NCBI GenBank assembly: GCA_963815645.1 | Contig: CAWFHL010000001.1 | Location: 1 to 64,000 of the forward strand | From: JBBRHQ01 sp963815645 | GTDB lineage: Bacteria > Actinomycetota > Thermoleophilia > Solirubrobacterales > 70-9 | Reading direction: 5' to 3' | Length of the DNA stretch: 64,000 nt | In this document: in pieces, positions 17,546 to 26,921 of the stretch | How the letters are laid out: each line of letters opens with the position of its first letter | Numbering within the stretch: the stretch's first letter is position 1 | Made by a program: the position numbers and the translations under genes | The notes under the pieces: generated by a model | Seen by the model: only the letters and a program-made list of their open reading frames with translations | Database searches by the model: none | What the model was told of the DNA's origin: nothing

Positions 17546-18346
17546 ATGCGGGAACTGGAACGGGACAAGGACCGAAATCAGCGAGCGCCAACCGCGCTCA
17601 CCATCGTCGGCCCGGGACGGGTGGGCAGAGCGATCGCAGCCGCCGCCGGAGCAGGCGGTATCGAGACGACGCTGGTCGGCAGGGAGCAGACCGGGGAAGG
17701 CATCCCGGAGACCGAGGTCGTCCTGCTCTGCGTGCCCGACTCGGCGATCGAGGCTGCCTGCGGCGCTCTCTCCGGGAACCTCGGCGCCGCCCAGTTCGTC
17801 GGCCACACCAGCGGAGCGACGGTCTCGACCCGCTATCGACCGCGGTTGAGGCGGGCGCGTCGGTCTTCTCGATCCACCCGCTGCAGACGATCCGCGGTGA
17901 GGCGTCCGATCTCGCAGGGGCCTTTTGCGCGGTATCCGGCTACGACGACGCCGCGCTCGACCTCGCCGAGGCCCTGGCGGGCTCCCTGGGGATGAGCCCA
18001 TTCCGAGTCTCCGAGGAGCAGCGGGCTGCCTACCACGCCGCCGCTGTGATCGCCTCGAACTTCCTCGTCGCGCTGGAGGAGTCCGCCGCTGAACTGCTCG
18101 AGGAGCGCCGGAGTCCCGGAGTCCCGCGAGCTGCTTGCCCCGATCGTGCTGCGCACCGCGGCCAACTGGGCAGAGCACGGCCGAGCGGCCCTCACCGGGC
18201 CGATCGCTCGCGGCGACGAAGCGACTGTGGCCCGGCATCTGGAGGCGCTCGCGGAGACCGATCCGGAGCTGCTCGACCTCTACCGGGCCATGGCGGAGCG
18301 GACCGTCGCGCTGGCCGGGCGCCGCAGCGAGGAGAGCGTCGGATGA
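17546..18346 (+). CDS. Rossmann-like / DUF2520 oxidoreductase
   Basis: About 265 residues. LTIVGPGRVGRAIAAAA is the NAD(P)-binding loop, EVVLLCVPDSAIEAAC follows, and after a frame break near 17835 come FSIHPLQTI and an all-helical C-terminal domain (AAYHAAAVIASNFLVALEE), the DUF2520 layout. A second break lies near 18120. Its TGA overlaps the panC ATG. In other bacteria such genes also neighbour panC/panB, so a pantoate-related reduction (ketopantoate reductase-like) is plausible but unproven. Confidence 0.78.
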
Positions 18347-19193
18347 AGGTGGTCGCGGAAACGGGCCGACCTGAGGCGCGAGCTCGCGGAGCTCGCGCGA
18401 TGGGGCCGAGGCCACCGGCTTGGTGCCGACCATGGGCTCCCTGCACGAGGGGCACCTCTCGCTGCTGCGCCACGCTCGCCAGGAGTGCGAGGTGGTTGTG
18501 ATGAGCCTGTTCGTCAATCCCGCCCAGTTCGGCCCCGGCGAGGACCTCGAGCGCTACCCGCGCGACGAGGCGCGCGACCTCGACCAGGCGCGGGCCGAGG
18601 GAGTCGACGTCGTCTACGCCCCGGACGTCGAGGAGGTCTATCCACCAGGTTTCGCCACCCAGGTCGAGGTCGGCGGTCTCTCCGAGATTCTCTGCGGCGA
18701 TCCGGCGAGCCGCGGGCCGGAGCACTTCCGCGGGGTCACGACCGTCGTCGCGAAGCTGTTCAACAGCGTCGATCCCGACGTCGCCTACTTCGGGCAGAAG
18801 GATGCTCAGCAGGCGGCGGTGATCCGCCGGATGGCCGCCGATCTCGACTTCCCGGTCCGGATCGAGATGCTGCCCACGGTCCGTGAGCCCGACGGCCTGG
18901 CGCTGAGCTCGCGCAACTCCTACCTCGACCCGGCCGCACGCGAGCGGGCCACCGCGATCTTCCGCGCCCTGCGTGCCGCCGAGGACGGCGCCCGGAGGAA
19001 TTCGCTCGAGGCGGGGTTGGAGGCGGCTCGGAGCGAGCTCCAAGCCGCAGGGATCGAGCCGGAATACCTCGAGGCCCGCGATCCCCTGGACCTCAGCCCC
19101 GCCACCGAGCTGAATGGGCGTCCCGTGCTGATCGCCGTGGCGGCCCGGGTCGGTGGGACCCGCCTCATAGACAACATCGTCGTGGAACCCTGA
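18343..19193 (+). CDS. panC: Pantothenate synthetase
   Basis: Condenses pantoate and beta-alanine with ATP. VPTMGSLHEGHLSLL carries the nucleotidyltransferase HxGH motif; FVNPAQFGPGEDLERYPR, AYFGQKDAQQAAVIRRM and SSRNSYL are the standard PanC signatures. About 282 residues. One or two indels in the first 25 codons, where an extra G occurs near 18360, break the frame. ATG at 18343 overlaps the DUF2520 stop. 22 bases separate it from panB. Confidence 0.93.
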
Positions 19194-19215
19194 ACAAGAT
19201 GAAACGGAGGACCGG

Positions 19216-20133
19216 ATGAGAACGAACCAAGACGAAACTCAGCGACGGCCGATCACCCTCCCCTGCCTGGCCGAGATGAAGGCCGCCGGTGAGCCGATCG
19301 TGATGGTCACCGCGTACGACTTCCCCTCGGCTCAGATCGCCGAGGAGGCCGGGGTGGACATCGTCCTGGTCGGCGATACCGCCGCGGTCACCGTGCTCGG
19401 CTACCCGGGGACCGAACCGGTCTCGATGGACGAGATGTCGATGCTGGGCAGGGCCGTGCGACGCGGCCTGAAAACGCCGCTGATGGTCGGCGACATGCCA
19501 ATGGGCTCATACGAGGTGAGCAACGAGCAGGCGATCGAGAGCGCCCAGCGGCTGGTCAAGGAGACCGGATGCCAGGTGGTCAAGCTTGAGGGCGGCGGTA
19601 CCTCGGTGGACCGAGCACGGGCGATCGTCAGAGCGGGAATCCCGGTCATGGGCCATGTTGGTCTCACCCCCCAAAGCGCCACGGCCCTGGGCGGCTACAA
19701 GACCCAGGGCCGCACTGCCGAGCGCGCCGCGAGGCTCGCCGCCGAGGCGATGGCGCTGCAAGCCGTCGGCTGCTTCGCGATCGTCTTCGAGGCGGTTCCG
19801 GCGGCCGTCACCGAGGAGATCGTCAAGCGGCTGGAGGTGCCGACGATCGGGATCGGCGCCGGCCCCTCCACCGCCGGACAGGTCCTCGTCTTCCACGACC
19901 TCCTGGGGATCACTGAAGGTCACCTGCCGAAGTTCGTGAAGCGCTACTCCGAGACCAGGCAGGTGATGGTGAGCGGGCTGCGCGACTACGTCGGCGATGT
20001 TCGCGCCGGTGCCTTCCCCGGGCCGGAGCATGCCTACGCGGTCGAGCCGGGAGAGCTCTCGGAGTTGGCCCGGTACCTTGACCAGGAGGCTCTCAGCTCC
20101 TCGGCCAGCTGGGACTGGGAACCACTGCCGTAG
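19216..20133 (+). CDS. panB: 3-methyl-2-oxobutanoate hydroxymethyltransferase
   Basis: Intact 305-residue TIM-barrel enzyme making ketopantoate from 2-oxoisovalerate and methylene-THF. Visible: VTAYDFPSAQIAEEAG, LVGDTAAVTVLGY (metal-binding Asp), VGDMPMGSYE, KLEGGG, GHVGLTPQS and FEAVPAAVTEEI with IGIGAGP. A good ribosome site (GGAGG) lies ahead of the ATG. Ends the DUF2520-panC-panB operon; panD is not in the window. Confidence 0.95.
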   Translation: MRTNQDETQRRPITLPCLAEMKAAGEPIVMVTAYDFPSAQIAEEAGVDIVLVGDTAAVTVLGYPGTEPVSMDEMSMLGRAVRRGLKTPLMVGDMPMGSYEVSNEQAIESAQRLVKETGCQVVKLEGGGTSVDRARAIVRAGIPVMGHVGLTPQSATALGGYKTQGRTAERAARLAAEAMALQAVGCFAIVFEAVPAAVTEEIVKRLEVPTIGIGAGPSTAGQVLVFHDLLGITEGHLPKFVKRYSETRQVMVSGLRDYVGDVRAGAFPGPEHAYAVEPGELSELARYLDQEALSSSASWDWEPLP

Positions 20134-20272
20134 GTGCTTCAGGGCCACGGGTCCTGTCGCCGACCGGGGCCCACCACTCTGCGCTCGCTGAAGCGCGCTC
20201 GGGTGGTCCTCCCATTCGACGCCACCCGTGGCAGACACCGCGACGACAGAAAGAATTGGCTAGCTTCAATGG

Positions 20273-20689
20273 ATGACGGTTCACGCAGGTGAGATTCGGT
20301 TGTCCACCCAGGGCGACGGGGACGTGGTCGACATTACCTCCGGGGTGCAGCGGGTGGTTGATGGGGCCGGGGTGGATGTTGCGCAGGCGCTCGCCTTCGT
20401 TCGCGGCTCGACCGCGGCGATCACGACTATGGAGTACGAGCCCGGCGGGGTCCACGACCTCGGCGCGATGCTCGAGCGCCTGATTCCGGCGGCGGGCGAC
20501 TACGAGCACAACCGGCTAAACCACGACAGCAACTCACACGCCCACCAGCGCGCCTCGGTGATCGGGCCATCGGAGACGCTGCCGGTCGACGACGGCCGCC
20601 TCATCCTGGGGACCTGGCAGCAGCTGGTCCTGGTCGACTTCGACGACCGGCCGCGCGAGCGCACCGTCATGGTTCAGGTCCTGACCTGA
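20273..20689 (+). CDS. YjbQ / UPF0047 family protein
   Basis: 138 residues of the YjbQ family, small trimeric beta proteins, some with weak thiamine-phosphate synthase activity. Signatures: GSTAAITTMEYEPG, the conserved histidines in HNRLNHDSNSHAHQRASVIGPS and LGTWQQLVLVDFD near the end. ATG at 20273. Stands alone 139 bases behind panB. Confidence 0.88.
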   Translation: MTVHAGEIRLSTQGDGDVVDITSGVQRVVDGAGVDVAQALAFVRGSTAAITTMEYEPGGVHDLGAMLERLIPAAGDYEHNRLNHDSNSHAHQRASVIGPSETLPVDDGRLILGTWQQLVLVDFDDRPRERTVMVQVLT

Positions 20690-20789
20690 CCCCCAGGGCC
20701 ATTGGCGGTGGCCAAGTCGATCAAGCTGGGGGGCGTGGCCGACGAAACCGCGCATATGCAGCCATTTGGTCGGCCACGCCGGAAGGTGG

Positions 20790-21338
20790 CTATGGGCCAA
20801 CCGGGGCGTTGGAGCGGAGCGAGTCGATCTTCCAGAAGGACCTGTACCGCACCAGCCGCACCGTGATCGTCTCCCCGCTGGAGGGACCCCCGTTTGGCAC
20901 GGCGCGGGCCGTGGCATCGCGCCCGCGCACAACGACGGCCGAGACCTTCACCGAGTCGGCGGCGCTACCCGGGACCAGAGCCCGGATGCAGCCCTGCCGG
21001 GTGCCGTAGGTGGTCTCGACGTAGCGATCGGTGACAAAGAACCCGCAGGCGGTGAAGGAGCTGGCCGGGCCGGGTGGGCGCGGGGCCAGGACGGCCAGGA
21101 TCGAGTCCCTTATTGCTTTCTCCGGGTCTGCTGGAACCGAGATCGAGGGGGTGGCGGGATGGCTCGGGGTCGTCTCCTTCCGGGTGGTCGTCGGCGCCGT
21201 GCTCTCGGTCGCCGTTGCCGCCGACTTGGGGCCGCTGGCCACTGAGGCCCCGCCCCCTCCCCCGCACCCCGCCGATCCTGCCGCAAGAACCAGCACTCCG
21301 ACCGCGATCCCGAGCTGATGTCGACTCACGACCCGCAA
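20790..21338 (-). CDS. Exported lipoprotein of unknown function
   Basis: 182 residues. The leader (GIAVGVLVLAAGSAGC) ends in a lipobox-like SAGC followed by a glycine run and a Ser/Thr/Pro-rich linker. The soluble part contains CGFFVTDRYVETTYGTRQGC (two Cys, likely a disulfide) and a final strand pair resembling an NTF2/lumazine-type fold (ITVRLVRYRSFWKIDSL). TTG at 21338, or the GTG three codons later, is the start. No named family recognised. Confidence 0.65.
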   Translation of the reverse strand: MRVVSRHQLGIAVGVLVLAAGSAGCGGGGGASVASGPKSAATATESTAPTTTRKETTPSHPATPSISVPADPEKAIRDSILAVLAPRPPGPASSFTACGFFVTDRYVETTYGTRQGCIRALVPGSAADSVKVSAVVVRGRDATARAVPNGGPSSGETITVRLVRYRSFWKIDSLRSNAPVGP

Positions 21339-21348
21339 GATGTCCCCC

Positions 21349-21951
21349 TCACGCGCCCCCGTCAGAACGCTGGAACTCGATCTCGCGGATCAGCTTCGCC
21401 GGGGCGCCGGCGGCGATCGTCCGGGCCGGGAGGTCTTCGGTGACCACTGAGTTGGCCCCGATCACGCAGCGCTCACCGATGCTGACCCCGGCGGTGACAA
21501 CGCAGTTGACCCCGAACCAGCAATTGGATCCGATCCGCACCGGCCCCTTGGAGGTGAACCCCTGCCAGGTGATCGGCAGCTCCGGATCGTCGAATCGGTG
21601 GGCTGCGTCGCCGACGAAGCAGCCGTTGGCGAACATCACGTGGTCGCCTATCTCGATTCGCTCCTGGGCCGCCAGCATCGTCTGGCGGTTGAGAAAGCAA
21701 CCCTCTCCGATAGCGATCGAGGCCTGCGGTGACATCGTGATCCAGCATCCCGGCTCGAGCAGGGTCGCGTTGCCGATCGTCAGCCTGCCCTCGTCAAGCG
21801 CCTCAAGGACCTCTCCCTCGACCGGAAATCGGATGAAAGCGCCGGCCCGGGCCATGTGGCGGTTGATCCGCCAGCGCCGCAGCGGTCGCCGGTTTCGCTC
21901 GTACCAGCGGCGCTTTACCCACCACAACCTCCAACCCCGAAGCTCGGCCAT
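21349..21951 (-). CDS. Left-handed beta-helix (hexapeptide) acyltransferase
   Basis: 200 residues. After a basic amphipathic N-terminus (WWVKRRWYERNRRPLRRW) come repeated hexapeptide turns of [LIV]GxxxxL type: ITIGNATLL-like, IAIGEGCFL, IEIGDHVMF, VRIGSNCWFG, VSIGERCVIGANSVV, ending in AAGAPAKLIRE. This is the O-acetyltransferase fold that modifies sugars or antibiotics using acetyl-CoA. ATG at 21951. Divergent from the ROK gene. The acceptor is unknown. Confidence 0.85.
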   Translation of the reverse strand: MAELRGWRLWWVKRRWYERNRRPLRRWRINRHMARAGAFIRFPVEGEVLEALDEGRLTIGNATLLEPGCWITMSPQASIAIGEGCFLNRQTMLAAQERIEIGDHVMFANGCFVGDAAHRFDDPELPITWQGFTSKGPVRIGSNCWFGVNCVVTAGVSIGERCVIGANSVVTEDLPARTIAAGAPAKLIREIEFQRSDGGA

Positions 21952-22039
21952 CGGCCTAGCTTTCCAGAGGTGGCGGCAGTAGGGTCCGCGGGCAAGCGAT
22001 AGGAGGTCCGCGCGTGGGACGGCCCGAGAAGGTGGAGCG

Positions 22040-23008
22040 ATGAATGCTGCAGACACCCTCCGGGGAGGCATCGACCTCGGCGGGACGAAGATCCAGACCG
22101 CGATCGTCGGCCCCCGTGGAGGTATATCGGGACAGGCCCGCCGCCCCACGCCCACCGAGGGCGGACCGGAGGACGTCGCGCGGGAGATGGCCGAAGCGCT
22201 GCGCGAGGCGGCAGAGCAGGCCGGCATCGCGACCTCCGACCTGGCCGGCGTCGGAGTCGGCTCCCCCGGCGATGCAGACGAGAAGACCGGAGTGGTCAGC
22301 GCGGCGAAGAACCTGCCCGGCTGGGACGGCAGCTTTCCCCTTGCCGAGAACCTCTCGGATGCGCTCGGCACCGACATCCGGGTCGGCAACGACGTCCAGG
22401 TGGCGACCGAGGCGGAGTTCCACCTCGGCGCCGGGCAGCCCTACGACTCGCTGATCGGGGTCTTCTGGGGAACCGGTGTCGGCGGCGGCCTGGTCCTCGA
22501 CGGCAAGCCATGGCTGGGCCGGGGCGCGGCGGGCGAGATCGGCCACACGGTGGTGAAGCGAAACGGGGCGCGCTGCCCCTGCGGGCGGCGGGGCTGCCTG
22601 GAGGCCTATGCAGGACGGGCAGCGATGGAAGCCAAGGCCCGGCGCGAGGAGGAGGCCGGTGTCGAGACGGACCTGTTCAAGATCATGAAGCACCGCGGCA
22701 GGGACCGGCTGACCAGCGCCGTCTGGGAGCACGCCCTGCGCGACAAGGACCACCTCGCCGAGAGCCTGATCAGGCGCGCGATCCGCTACCTCGGGACCGG
22801 GATCGCCTCCGCGGTCAACCTGCTCGACGTCGAGTGCGTGATCATCGGCGGCGGTCTCGGGGTGCGTTTCGGCGAGCGTTTCGCCGAGCAGATCGAGCGG
22901 GAGATGGGCAAGCACCTGTTCTCGGACGACCGCCCCCCGAAGGTCCTGGTCGCCGAGCTCGGCGACCTGGGCGGCGCGATCGGCGCCTCGCTGCTGTTCC
23001 GCAGCTGA
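22040..23008 (+). CDS. ROK-family sugar kinase (glucokinase-like)
   Basis: 322 residues, intact. GGIDLGGTKIQTAIV is the ATP-binding phosphate-1 loop, GVGVGSPG and WGTGVGGGLVLDG are ROK core motifs, GEIGHTVV holds the sugar-contacting Glu/His, and CPCGRRGCLE is the zinc-binding ROK signature. The set favours glucokinase-type hexose phosphorylation over a repressor, since no N-terminal helix-turn-helix is present. A GGTGGAG ribosome site precedes ATG. Convergent with uvrA. Confidence 0.9.
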   Translation: MNAADTLRGGIDLGGTKIQTAIVGPRGGISGQARRPTPTEGGPEDVAREMAEALREAAEQAGIATSDLAGVGVGSPGDADEKTGVVSAAKNLPGWDGSFPLAENLSDALGTDIRVGNDVQVATEAEFHLGAGQPYDSLIGVFWGTGVGGGLVLDGKPWLGRGAAGEIGHTVVKRNGARCPCGRRGCLEAYAGRAAMEAKARREEEAGVETDLFKIMKHRGRDRLTSAVWEHALRDKDHLAESLIRRAIRYLGTGIASAVNLLDVECVIIGGGLGVRFGERFAEQIEREMGKHLFSDDRPPKVLVAELGDLGGAIGASLLFRS

Positions 23009-23015
23009 CCGCCCC

Positions 23016-25898
23016 TCAAGCGGCGACCGGCACCCGCCTGCGGCGGCGGGTCCGCTTCACCCTCGGCTCGACCAGGTCGGCGAGGAAGCGACCGGTGTAG
23101 GAGCCGGCGATCGCGGCGACGTCCTCCGGGGTGCCGGTCGCGACCACCTCTCCCCCCTCGTCGCCTCCCTCCGGACCGAGGTCGATCAGCCAATCGGCGG
23201 TCTTGATCACGTCGAGGTTGTGCTCGATCACGACCACTGTGTTGCCGGCGTCGACCAGGCGGCCAAGGACGTCCAGCAGCCGCTGCACATCGGCGAAATG
23301 CAGTCCGGTGGTTGGCTCGTCGAGGATGTAGAGGGTGTCGCCCGTCGCGACCTTTGAGAGCTCGGTCGCAAGCTTGACCCGCTGGGCCTCGCCGCCGGAA
23401 AGGGTTGTCGCCGGCTGTCCGAGGCGGATGTAGTCGAGTCCGACATCGTTGAGGGTGCGCAGGCGCCGGGCGATCTTCGGCACGTTCTCGAAGAACTCGA
23501 CCGCGTCGGCGACCGACATCTCCAGCACGTCAGCGATGCTCTTGCCCTTGAAGCGGACCTCGAGGGTCTCGCGGTTGTAGCGCTTACCGTGGCACTGCTC
23601 GCAGGGAACGTAGACGTCGGGCAGGAAGTGCATCTCGATCTTGATCTGGCCGTCGCCCTTGCAGACCTCGCACCGGCCCCCCTTGACGTTGAAGCTGAAC
23701 CGGCCCGGCTTGTAGCCGCGGGCGCGCGCCTCCTGGGTCTGCGCGAATAGCTGGCGGATGTGGTCGAAGATGTTGGTGTAGGTCGCCGGGTTAGAGCGCG
23801 GCGTGCGACCGATCGGCGACTGGTCGATGTTGATGATCTTGTCGATCTGCTCGAGTCCGTCGATGCCGTCGTGCGAGCCCGGGCGCAGCTTTGCCTGGTG
23901 CAGCCGGTTGGCGACCGCGTGGTGGAGGGTCTCGTTTACCAGGGTGGACTTGCCGGACCCCGAGACGCCCGTGACGCAGCAGAACACGCCCAGCGGCAGG
24001 TCGACCGTGACCCGATTCAGGTTGTGCTGGCGAGCCCCGCGGATTGTCAGCTCGCCGGTCGGCTTGCGCCGCCGTGCCGGCACCTCGATCCGCCTTTCCC
24101 CGGCGAGGAACTGGCCGGTCAGCGAGGCCGGGTTTGCCTCCACCTCGGCTGGCGTCCCCTCGGCGACCACGTATCCGCCGTGCTCACCGGCGCCGGGGCC
24201 GAGGTCGATCAGGTGGTCGGCCGCCCGCATCGTCCCCTCGTCGTGCTCGACCACGATCACCGTGTTGCCGAGATCGCGGAGGCGGTCCAGGGTGGCGATC
24301 AGCTTCTCGTTGTCCCGCTGATGCAGGCCGATCGAGGGCTCGTCGAGGATGTACATCACCCCGACCAGGCTGGAGCCGATCTGTGTCGCCAGCCTGATCC
24401 GCTGCGCCTCGCCGCCTGAGAGAGTGCGGGCCGAGCGGGACAGGGAGAGGTAGCCGATGCCGACGTTCTCCAAGAAGGAGAGTCGCTCGGTGATCTCACG
24501 CACGATCAGGCGGGCGATCGCCCGCTCGGTGTCGTTCATCTTCAGCGACTCGATCCACTCCCCCGCTGCTCGAGCCGACAGCGCACTGAACTCGGCGATG
24601 CTCGCCCCACCGACCTTCACCGCGAGGCTCTCGGGTCGGAGGCGGGCGCCGCCGCACCCGGGGCAGGGCTGCTCGGCCATGTAGCCCTCGATCCTCTCGC
24701 GGACGCGCTCGGAGTCGGTCTCCCCGTAGCGGCGCTCGAGGTTGTTGACGATTCCCTCGTAGCGGACGCTGTAGGAGCGGCTGCGGCCGAAGCGGTTGCG
24801 GTAGCTGACCTTGTGCCGCTCGGAGCCGGTCCCGTAGAGGAAGATCTCGCGCTCCTCCTGTGGCAGGTCCTGCCAGGGCGTGTGCGTGCCGACCTCGTTG
24901 CTCTCGGCAACCGCCTCCACCACCCGCTTCCAGTAGCGCGAGTGGCCGAGCCGCCAGGGCTGCAGAGCGCCCTCGGAGAGCGAGAGGGTCGGGTCGGGCA
25001 CCACCAGCTCGGGATCGATCACCCGCTGGAAGCCGAGTCCGTGGCAGCGCTCGCAGGCCCCGTGGGGCGAGTTGAAGGAGAAGATCCTCGGCTCGAGCTC
25101 GGGGATTGAGGTGCCGCAGTTGAGGCAGGCGAACTGCTCCGAAAACACCAATTCCTCGTCGACTGCACCGTTCTCGGAGACCAGCTCGGCCTCGACCAAG
25201 CCCCCGGAGAGCGCCGCGGCGGCCTCGACCGACTCCGAGAGGCGGCGGCGGAGGTCGGACTTCATCACCAGCCGGTCGACGACCACGGAGACGTCGTGCT
25301 TGTACTTCTTGTCGAGCTTGATCTCCTCGTCCAGCCGGCGAAGCTCGCCGTCGACCTTGACCCGCGAGTAGCCCTCGAGCCGCATCTGCTCGAGCAGCTT
25401 CCCGTACTCGCCCTTGCGCCCGCGGACGACGGGAGCCATAAGCATGAAACGCCGGCCCTCCTCCAGGGTCATCAGCCGATCGGTGATCTGCTCCAGCGAC
25501 TGCCCGGTGATCGGCTCGCTGCAGTTGGGGCAATGGGGGGTGCCGATCCGCGCCCAGAGCAGCCGCAGGTAGTCGTAGATCTCGGTCACCGTGCCGACGG
25601 TTGAGCGGGGGTTCCGCGAAGTGGTCTTCTGGTCGATCGAGATCGCCGGCGAGAGCCCGTCGATCGAGTCCACGTCCGGCTTCTCCATCAGGCCGAGGAA
25701 CTGCCGGGCGTAGGCCGAGAGCGATTCGACGTAGCGCCGCTGCCCCTCGGCGTAGATCGTGTCGAATGCGAGGCTCGACTTTCCCGAGCCCGAGAGCCCG
25801 GTGACCACGATCAGTGCGTCCCGGGGCATCTCGACTTCGACGTCCTTGAGGTTGTGCTCGCGCGCGCCGGAGACGACGATTCGTTCGGAACGGGGCAT
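23016..25898 (-). CDS. uvrA: Excinuclease ABC subunit A
   Basis: 960 residues, intact. DNA-damage recognition ATPase of nucleotide-excision repair. It contains two ABC modules: Walker A GLSGSGKSSLAFDTIYAEGQ and GVSGSGKSTLVNETL, signatures LSGGEAQRI and LSGGEAQRV, and Walker B strands LYILDEPTTGLH and MYILDEPSIGLH. Zinc modules are seen at CPNCSEPI, CERCHGLGF and CEVCKGDG with CEQCHGKRYN. I prefer ATG 25898 (MPRSERIVVSGAREHNL) over the upstream start at 25934 because it matches family N-termini. uvrB lies 1.1 kb upstream on the same strand. Confidence 0.97.
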   Translation of the reverse strand: MPRSERIVVSGAREHNLKDVEVEMPRDALIVVTGLSGSGKSSLAFDTIYAEGQRRYVESLSAYARQFLGLMEKPDVDSIDGLSPAISIDQKTTSRNPRSTVGTVTEIYDYLRLLWARIGTPHCPNCSEPITGQSLEQITDRLMTLEEGRRFMLMAPVVRGRKGEYGKLLEQMRLEGYSRVKVDGELRRLDEEIKLDKKYKHDVSVVVDRLVMKSDLRRRLSESVEAAAALSGGLVEAELVSENGAVDEELVFSEQFACLNCGTSIPELEPRIFSFNSPHGACERCHGLGFQRVIDPELVVPDPTLSLSEGALQPWRLGHSRYWKRVVEAVAESNEVGTHTPWQDLPQEEREIFLYGTGSERHKVSYRNRFGRSRSYSVRYEGIVNNLERRYGETDSERVRERIEGYMAEQPCPGCGGARLRPESLAVKVGGASIAEFSALSARAAGEWIESLKMNDTERAIARLIVREITERLSFLENVGIGYLSLSRSARTLSGGEAQRIRLATQIGSSLVGVMYILDEPSIGLHQRDNEKLIATLDRLRDLGNTVIVVEHDEGTMRAADHLIDLGPGAGEHGGYVVAEGTPAEVEANPASLTGQFLAGERRIEVPARRRKPTGELTIRGARQHNLNRVTVDLPLGVFCCVTGVSGSGKSTLVNETLHHAVANRLHQAKLRPGSHDGIDGLEQIDKIINIDQSPIGRTPRSNPATYTNIFDHIRQLFAQTQEARARGYKPGRFSFNVKGGRCEVCKGDGQIKIEMHFLPDVYVPCEQCHGKRYNRETLEVRFKGKSIADVLEMSVADAVEFFENVPKIARRLRTLNDVGLDYIRLGQPATTLSGGEAQRVKLATELSKVATGDTLYILDEPTTGLHFADVQRLLDVLGRLVDAGNTVVVIEHNLDVIKTADWLIDLGPEGGDEGGEVVATGTPEDVAAIAGSYTGRFLADLVEPRVKRTRRRRRVPVAA

Positions 25899-25977
25899 GC
25901 CCGCCAGTTTACGGGGGCGAACGGCTGTTCCCATCGTGAGCGGCCGGACTCTCCCCGCCCCGCCGCACCCAATCAGC

Positions 25978-26170
25978 TCATCGTCGCCGTATGCGGATTA
26001 TTGCCTGTGCCGCGTCGTTCGCCCTGCGGTCGTCATACACGCCGATGGTGCCATCGACGATCGTCAACCGCGCGTCGAGCAGCAGCGGCCCCTTGATGTG
26101 CTTGATCTTGACCACGGCCTTCTGGCTCTTTCCCGGGGCAAGGTGCCTTACATCGCAGGCTAAGGTCTGG
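25978..26170 (-). pseudogene. C-terminal remnant of an exported-type beta-domain protein
   Basis: About 64 codons ending at TGA 25978 read LACDVRHLAPGKSQKAVVKI, then KGPLLLDARLTIVDG and a basic end. This resembles the final strand pair of an Ig/CARDB-like domain. Upstream, no start codon, signal peptide or continuing domain can be found in any frame as far as 26375, so I read it as a decayed gene. The rest of the 477-bp gap (25899-25977 and 26171-26375) shows nothing I can interpret. Confidence 0.45.
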
Positions 26171-26375
26171 ATCTTGCTGCGGGGCCGTAGGTGCCATGGC
26201 CGCAGCGCCCCCCTCGGGCTTGGTGGAGGTGTAGACAGCCTTGCCCGGGTAATGGGGCTGGCCCGGTCTATTTATTCTCCTGTTATCGCGTTCGCTTCCA
26301 TACTCGTCGCTTGGTCATCGGCCTAGACGACCGCGGAGCTGGCGTAAAGGTCCGAAAACCGGGGGCCGTCGCCCC

Positions 26376-26891
26376 TCAGCTGCTGCCGGCGCGGGTGAAG
26401 ACATCGTCGAGCAGGGCGTCGCTGTCGTTGAGACCGTGGGCGTCGGCTAGTTGCTCCGCCACCTCCTCACGTGAAGCGCCCTCGAGCGCCATCTTCATCG
26501 CCACCAGCCGGGCGCCATCGATGTTCCCGTTCCCGTTCTCGGCCGCGGCAGGAGGCGGCTCCTCGGAGGGAGGCTCGGGCAGCGGCGTCGGCTCCGGGAC
26601 GGAGTCCGGCGCCGGCTCCGGATCGCCGGGGGGCTCCGGCTCGGGCACAGGGTCGGGCCCCGGCTGCGGCGCAGGGGCCGGCGGCTCGGGAACTTCACCG
26701 CTGATCTCGGCGGCGAGCCCGGCGACCGCCGACTGGGCGCGATCGAGGATGCGCTTCGCCTCTGCGCGGGCATCGGCGAGAATCGCCTCGGCCTTCTCGC
26801 GAGCCTCCTGCTCGATCTCCGCCGCCCTCCCCTCGGCGGCGTCGATCGCGCCGGAAACCTGGTTGAGGATCTCTTCCCGCGAGAGGGCCAT
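26376..26891 (-). CDS. Coiled-coil protein with Pro/Glu linker, unknown function
   Basis: 171 residues in three parts: a charged N-terminal coiled coil (ILNQVSGAIDAAEGRAAEIE through AEAKRILDRAQ), resembling the b/E-type stalk subunits of ATP synthases or DivIVA-like helices; about 65 residues rich in Pro, Glu and Asp; and a C-terminal helical hairpin (LVAMKMALEGASREEVAEQL) ending near VFTRAGSS. ATG at 26891. No signal peptide. Just downstream of the 64-bp tandem repeat behind uvrB. I do not recognise a named family. Confidence 0.7.
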   Translation of the reverse strand: MALSREEILNQVSGAIDAAEGRAAEIEQEAREKAEAILADARAEAKRILDRAQSAVAGLAAEISGEVPEPPAPAPQPGPDPVPEPEPPGDPEPAPDSVPEPTPLPEPPSEEPPPAAAENGNGNIDGARLVAMKMALEGASREEVAEQLADAHGLNDSDALLDDVFTRAGSS

Positions 26892-26921
26892 CGCTCCCGA
26901 GCCTAGCGGAGGGCCGGAAGT

